Shown here one piece after another: positions 61,156-64,000 of a DNA stretch of 64,000 bases (positions are counted from its first letter, which is position 1; each line of letters opens with the position of its first letter). The translations under genes were made by a program, and so were the position numbers. The stretch comes from Streptomyces sp. NBC_00572 (lineage in GTDB: Bacteria; Actinomycetota; Actinomycetes; Streptomycetales; Streptomycetaceae). The DNA lies in contig NZ_JAPENX010000001.1 in NCBI RefSeq assembly GCF_026341815.1, positions 434,001 through 498,000 of the forward strand, read 5' to 3'. The notes under the pieces were generated by a model. It searched no databases. It saw only the letters and a program-made list of their open reading frames with translations, and was not told the DNA's origin.

Positions 61156-62676
61156 TCAGCTCTGCGGGACGGCGGCGGGGGCGGGGGCCGCTGTCTCTTC
61201 GGCGGGGCGCTCGGCGGCGTCCTCCAGGACGATCCGGCCGATGATCTCGTAGCGTTCGGGCCGCTTGGCCTTGAGGTAGAGGCCGACGCCGAGGCCGCCG
61301 AAGAAGACCGCGCCGACGATCCAGGGGATCGCCTTGAAGAAGAGCGAGTCGGCGGCGAGACCGGCGGCGGTCTCCATGTTGACGACCAGCAGGACGACGA
61401 CGGCGATCATGCCGACACCGCCGAGGAGCGGGGCGGTGAGGGTCCTGAACCAGTGCCGGTCCTCGGGGTGGTTCTTGCGGAAGTAGCCGATGACGGCGAA
61501 GGAGCAGAGGGTCTGGACGATGAGGATCGCCATCGTGCCGAGGATCGCGAGCAGGGTGTAGAGGTGGATGTAAGGGTCCTGGCCGGTGAGCCAGAAGCCG
61601 CCGACGAGGGCGACGGCGATCGCGCTCTGCACGTACGAGGCGATGTACGGCGAGCCGTGCTTCGCGTGCGTCCGGCCGAGCGCCGGGTGGAGGAAGCCCT
61701 CACGCCCGATGGCGTACAGATAGCGCGAGGCGCACTGGTGGAAGGCCATCCCGCAGGCGAAGGAGCCGGTGAGCAGCAGCCACTGGAAGGCGTCGACGGC
61801 CCAGGCGCCGATGAAACTCTCGGTGGGCGAGAAGAACAGGTCGAGGGGCGAGGCGGAGGCGGACAGCTTCACCGATCCGGCGAGGCCGTTGCCCGCGATC
61901 GTCATCCACGACACGTAGATGTAGAAGAGGCCGACGCCGATGACGGAGATCAGCGTGGCGCGCGGGATGACCCGTTTGGGGTCGCGGGACTCCTCGCCGT
62001 ACATCGCGGTCGACTCGAAGCCCACCCAGGACCAGAAGGCGAAGAAGAGACCGAGGCCGGCGGAGGTGCCGGTGAAGGCGTTCCTGGGGTCGATCGGTTC
62101 GACGGGGATGCCATCGGGGCCGCCGCCGGCGATCAGGACGGCGGTGGCGACCGCGAAGAGGACCGCGATCTCGGCGATGAGCATCACCCCGAGCGCCTTG
62201 GCGGTCAGGTTGATGTCGAAGTACGAGAGGGCGGCGGTGACGGACAGCATGACGGCCGCGTACAGGATCCACGGCAGGTCCACGCCGAGCTGATCCGCGA
62301 CGGTCGTCTTGGCGAAGTACGCGAAGACACCGACGATCGAGGCCTCGAAGACGATGTACGCGAGGACGGCGAGCATCCCGGAGGCCATGCCGGCGATCCG
62401 GCCGAGGCCGTGCGAGATGTAGCCGTAGAAGGCGCCGGCGGCGGTGATCCGCTTGGCCATGGCGACGTATCCGACCGAGAAGACGGTCAGGACGAGCGTC
62501 GCGAAGAGATAGCCGGCGGGTGCGCCGGTGCCGTTGCCGAAGCCGACGGCGATGGGGAGGTTGCCGGTCATCGCGGTGATCGGGGCCGCGGTGGCGACGG
62601 CCATGAAGACGACGCCGACGAGCCCGACCGAGTTCGCCTTGAGCCGGTGGACCTCTGGGATGGGGTTCTCTGCCAT
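61156..62676 (-). CDS. APC superfamily amino acid/amine permease
   Basis: A 506-residue transporter with about 12-13 transmembrane segments, first at 18-36 with VGLVGVVFMAVATAAPITA, then GYISHGLGRIAGMASG and FFAFWSWVGFESTAMYGEESRDPKRVIPRATL, the classic APC region. The C-terminal tail is Ala/Pro/Glu-rich. It likely imports an amino acid or polyamine for the downstream amine oxidase. ATG 62676 has GGGGTTC-like weak spacing. A divergent PucR-type regulator begins 161 bp away. Confidence 0.9.
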   Translation of the reverse strand: MAENPIPEVHRLKANSVGLVGVVFMAVATAAPITAMTGNLPIAVGFGNGTGAPAGYLFATLVLTVFSVGYVAMAKRITAAGAFYGYISHGLGRIAGMASGMLAVLAYIVFEASIVGVFAYFAKTTVADQLGVDLPWILYAAVMLSVTAALSYFDINLTAKALGVMLIAEIAVLFAVATAVLIAGGGPDGIPVEPIDPRNAFTGTSAGLGLFFAFWSWVGFESTAMYGEESRDPKRVIPRATLISVIGVGLFYIYVSWMTIAGNGLAGSVKLSASASPLDLFFSPTESFIGAWAVDAFQWLLLTGSFACGMAFHQCASRYLYAIGREGFLHPALGRTHAKHGSPYIASYVQSAIAVALVGGFWLTGQDPYIHLYTLLAILGTMAILIVQTLCSFAVIGYFRKNHPEDRHWFRTLTAPLLGGVGMIAVVVLLVVNMETAAGLAADSLFFKAIPWIVGAVFFGGLGVGLYLKAKRPERYEIIGRIVLEDAAERPAEETAAPAPAAVPQS

Positions 62677-62743
62677 GGCGCGAGAGCATCCTCGCGAGTG
62701 ACGTAGGCCACAATCGACATGCGGTAGCGCAATTCCCGCCGCG

Positions 62744-62762
62744 GGGCGACGAGTTGTCGCCC
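62744..62762. promoter_or_regulatory. Candidate operator between APC permease and PucR genes
   Basis: Inverted repeat GGGCGAC-GAGTT-GTCGCCC, perfect 7-bp arms, 67 bp upstream of the permease start. A PucR-type dimer could bind here. Confidence 0.4.
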
Positions 62763-62837
62763 ATGCGTGCGAACTGTCCGGTCCCGTGACCGTGGGGTGA
62801 TGTCGCCGTAACGCGGACGCGGGTAGCGTCCGGCCCC

Positions 62838-64000
62838 ATGGACAATCAGGGCGGGATCACCGTGCAGCGGGCGCTCGAACTCCCGGGCCTGCGCAGCGGG
62901 CTCCCGGAGGTCGTGGCCGGCGCGGACCGGCTGCACCGCACGGTGCGCTGGGTGCACGCGGGCGAGGTGCCGAACATCGCGTCGCTGCTCAAGGGCGGTG
63001 AGCTGCTGCTGACCACGGGCCTCGGGCTCGGCACCCGGCCGGCCGAGCAGCGCGCCTTCGTACGACGGCTCGCCGACCGGGGCATCGCGGCGCTCGTGGT
63101 GGAACTCGGACCGCGTTTCGCCCGCCTCCCGGCGACGATAGTGGAGACCGCGCGGGCCGCCGGTCTGCCCTTGGTGCAGCTGCACCGCGAGGTCCCCTTC
63201 GTGGCCGTCACGGAGGAGATCCACACCGAGATCGTCAACGGCCACTACGCGCTCCTCCGGCAGGCCGAGGAGGTCCACCGGCAGTGCACGGAGGCACTGC
63301 TCGGCGGTGGCGGGGTCCCGCAGGTCCTGCGCATCCTCTCGGACTTCGCCGCCAACCCCGTCTTCCTGGAGACCGCCGACGGACAGCTGCTGTACGCGGC
63401 GGGCACCGAGTCCGCGCCCGCCGACCCGCTCCAGGTCTGGGACGGGCTGCGCGGCCAGCGGGCGGCCCGCGAATCGGGCCCGCCCACCGGCACGGTCCTG
63501 GTCGACGTGCCCGGCGGCGGCCCCGGTACGTCATCGGTACGGGCCCGTCTCGTCCTCCTGTCGGTCTCCGGCGCCCTCTCCCCCGTCCACCGGATGGCGG
63601 CCGAGCGCGCGGCGGGTCTCCTCGCAGTCGTCCTCATGCAGGCGCGCCAGGAGGAGGAGCTGGCCGCGCGGGGCCGGGGCGACTTCCTGACGGACCTGGC
63701 GGAGGGCCGGATCACGGCCGAGGACGCCCCGGCACAGGCCCGGGTCCTCGGCTTCAAACCGGGCGACGGCCCGCTCCTGCCGGTGGTGATGCGCCTGGCC
63801 TCGGAGCTCTCCCCGTCGGGGAACTGGGCTCTGCTCGCCCGCGCGGTCCTGGAGGAGCTCGCCTCGGTCGGGGTCCCGGTCCTCCTGGGCGTCCGCCCGG
63901 TGGAAGGCCGTGTCCCCCTCCTCCTGGGCCTGCGCTCGGAATCGGAACGCACGGCGGTCGCGGACCGGGTCGCGGCGGCCCTGCGCGCGGGCGTGGAGCG
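62838..64000 (+). CDS. PucR-family transcriptional regulator, 3' end off the window
   Basis: An open reading frame of about 387 codons running off the right edge, with no stop in the window. It begins MDNQGGITVQRALELPGL and has the PucR N-terminal block (VRWVHAGEVPNIASLLKGGELLLTTG, then VALVVELGPRF-like) and a later GAF-like/GGDEF-CdaR region; the C-terminal HTH_30 is outside. These activators control purine, GABA or polyamine use. ATG has TAGCGT 8 nt upstream, which would give a leaderless mRNA. It is divergent from the permease and amine oxidase, which it probably controls. Confidence 0.82.
   Translation, partial: MDNQGGITVQRALELPGLRSGLPEVVAGADRLHRTVRWVHAGEVPNIASLLKGGELLLTTGLGLGTRPAEQRAFVRRLADRGIAALVVELGPRFARLPATIVETARAAGLPLVQLHREVPFVAVTEEIHTEIVNGHYALLRQAEEVHRQCTEALLGGGGVPQVLRILSDFAANPVFLETADGQLLYAAGTESAPADPLQVWDGLRGQRAARESGPPTGTVLVDVPGGGPGTSSVRARLVLLSVSGALSPVHRMAAERAAGLLAVVLMQARQEEELAARGRGDFLTDLAEGRITAEDAPAQARVLGFKPGDGPLLPVVMRLASELSPSGNWALLARAVLEELASVGVPVLLGVRPVEGRVPLLLGLRSESERTAVADRVAAALRAGVE

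Overview
The window is a high-GC actinobacterial chromosome segment, almost certainly Streptomyces. Third codon positions are strongly G/C, GTG starts are common, genes often overlap by the 4 bases ATGA or GTGA, and the gene content (SepF-like protein, streptogrisin-type protease, Rpf protein, ParA/ScpAB string, DnaE2) fits the genus. The order dnaE2 ... sepF-like ... der-plsC-cmk-tyrA-aroH ... rluB-scpB-scpA-parA-ald ... pyrG is a conserved core-chromosome order. I see no tRNA, rRNA, insertion sequence, prophage or CRISPR array.

Layout. 1-5290: a truncated dnaE2 with two LexA-type boxes upstream, a membrane protein, a GNAT protein and a streptogrisin B-like secreted protease. 5464-15989: a divergent locus of ten genes plus a leader peptide. 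Eight genes read leftward: permease, FAD/NAD(P)-binding protein, permease, ATPase, binding protein, two flavin monooxygenases and a DUF1684 protein. To the right lie a 22-codon leader peptide ending in Cys, a GNAT acetyltransferase and a second binding protein. Together this looks like uptake and oxidation of an organosulfur amino-acid-like compound under cysteine-responsive attenuation. 16037-24419: a DUF5685 protein with a cysteine-rich tail, a SepF-like protein, an MFS exporter, a PAP2 phosphatase, an I78 protease inhibitor, an orphan cytochrome oxidase subunit I and a WYL regulator. 24541-31404: a glycosyltransferase and a branched-chain-amino-acid-type ABC transporter in which two permeases and one ATPase are fused. 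31420-33519: an Rpf/LysM cell-wall enzyme and two hypothetical proteins.

33593-38034: the leftward der-plsC-cmk-tyrA-aroH cluster. 38141-44444: small genes (DUF952, Rieske), two converging RlaP-like nucleotidyltransferases, and a tightly coupled leftward operon pnuC-nadR-nrtR-ADP-ribosylglycohydrolase-nucleotidyltransferase under a recognisable NrtR operator. 44560-49301: rluB, scpB, scpA, a small protein with a possible ribbon-helix-helix fold and a ParA-type ATPase, all leftward. 49643-55488: alanine dehydrogenase, a TPR/NB-ARC-like ATPase, a NUDIX ADP-ribose pyrophosphatase and CTP synthase. 55489-64000: a long repeat-bearing intergenic region, a GH15 hydrolase, an FAD oxidoreductase, a flavin amine oxidase with an APC permease, and a divergent PucR-type regulator that runs off the right edge.

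The two most promising loci are the organosulfur locus, where two binding proteins and two permeases share one ATPase behind a Cys leader peptide, and the NAD/ADP-ribose operon, where a hydrolase able to release ADP-ribose is translationally coupled to a repressor family that senses ADP-ribose.
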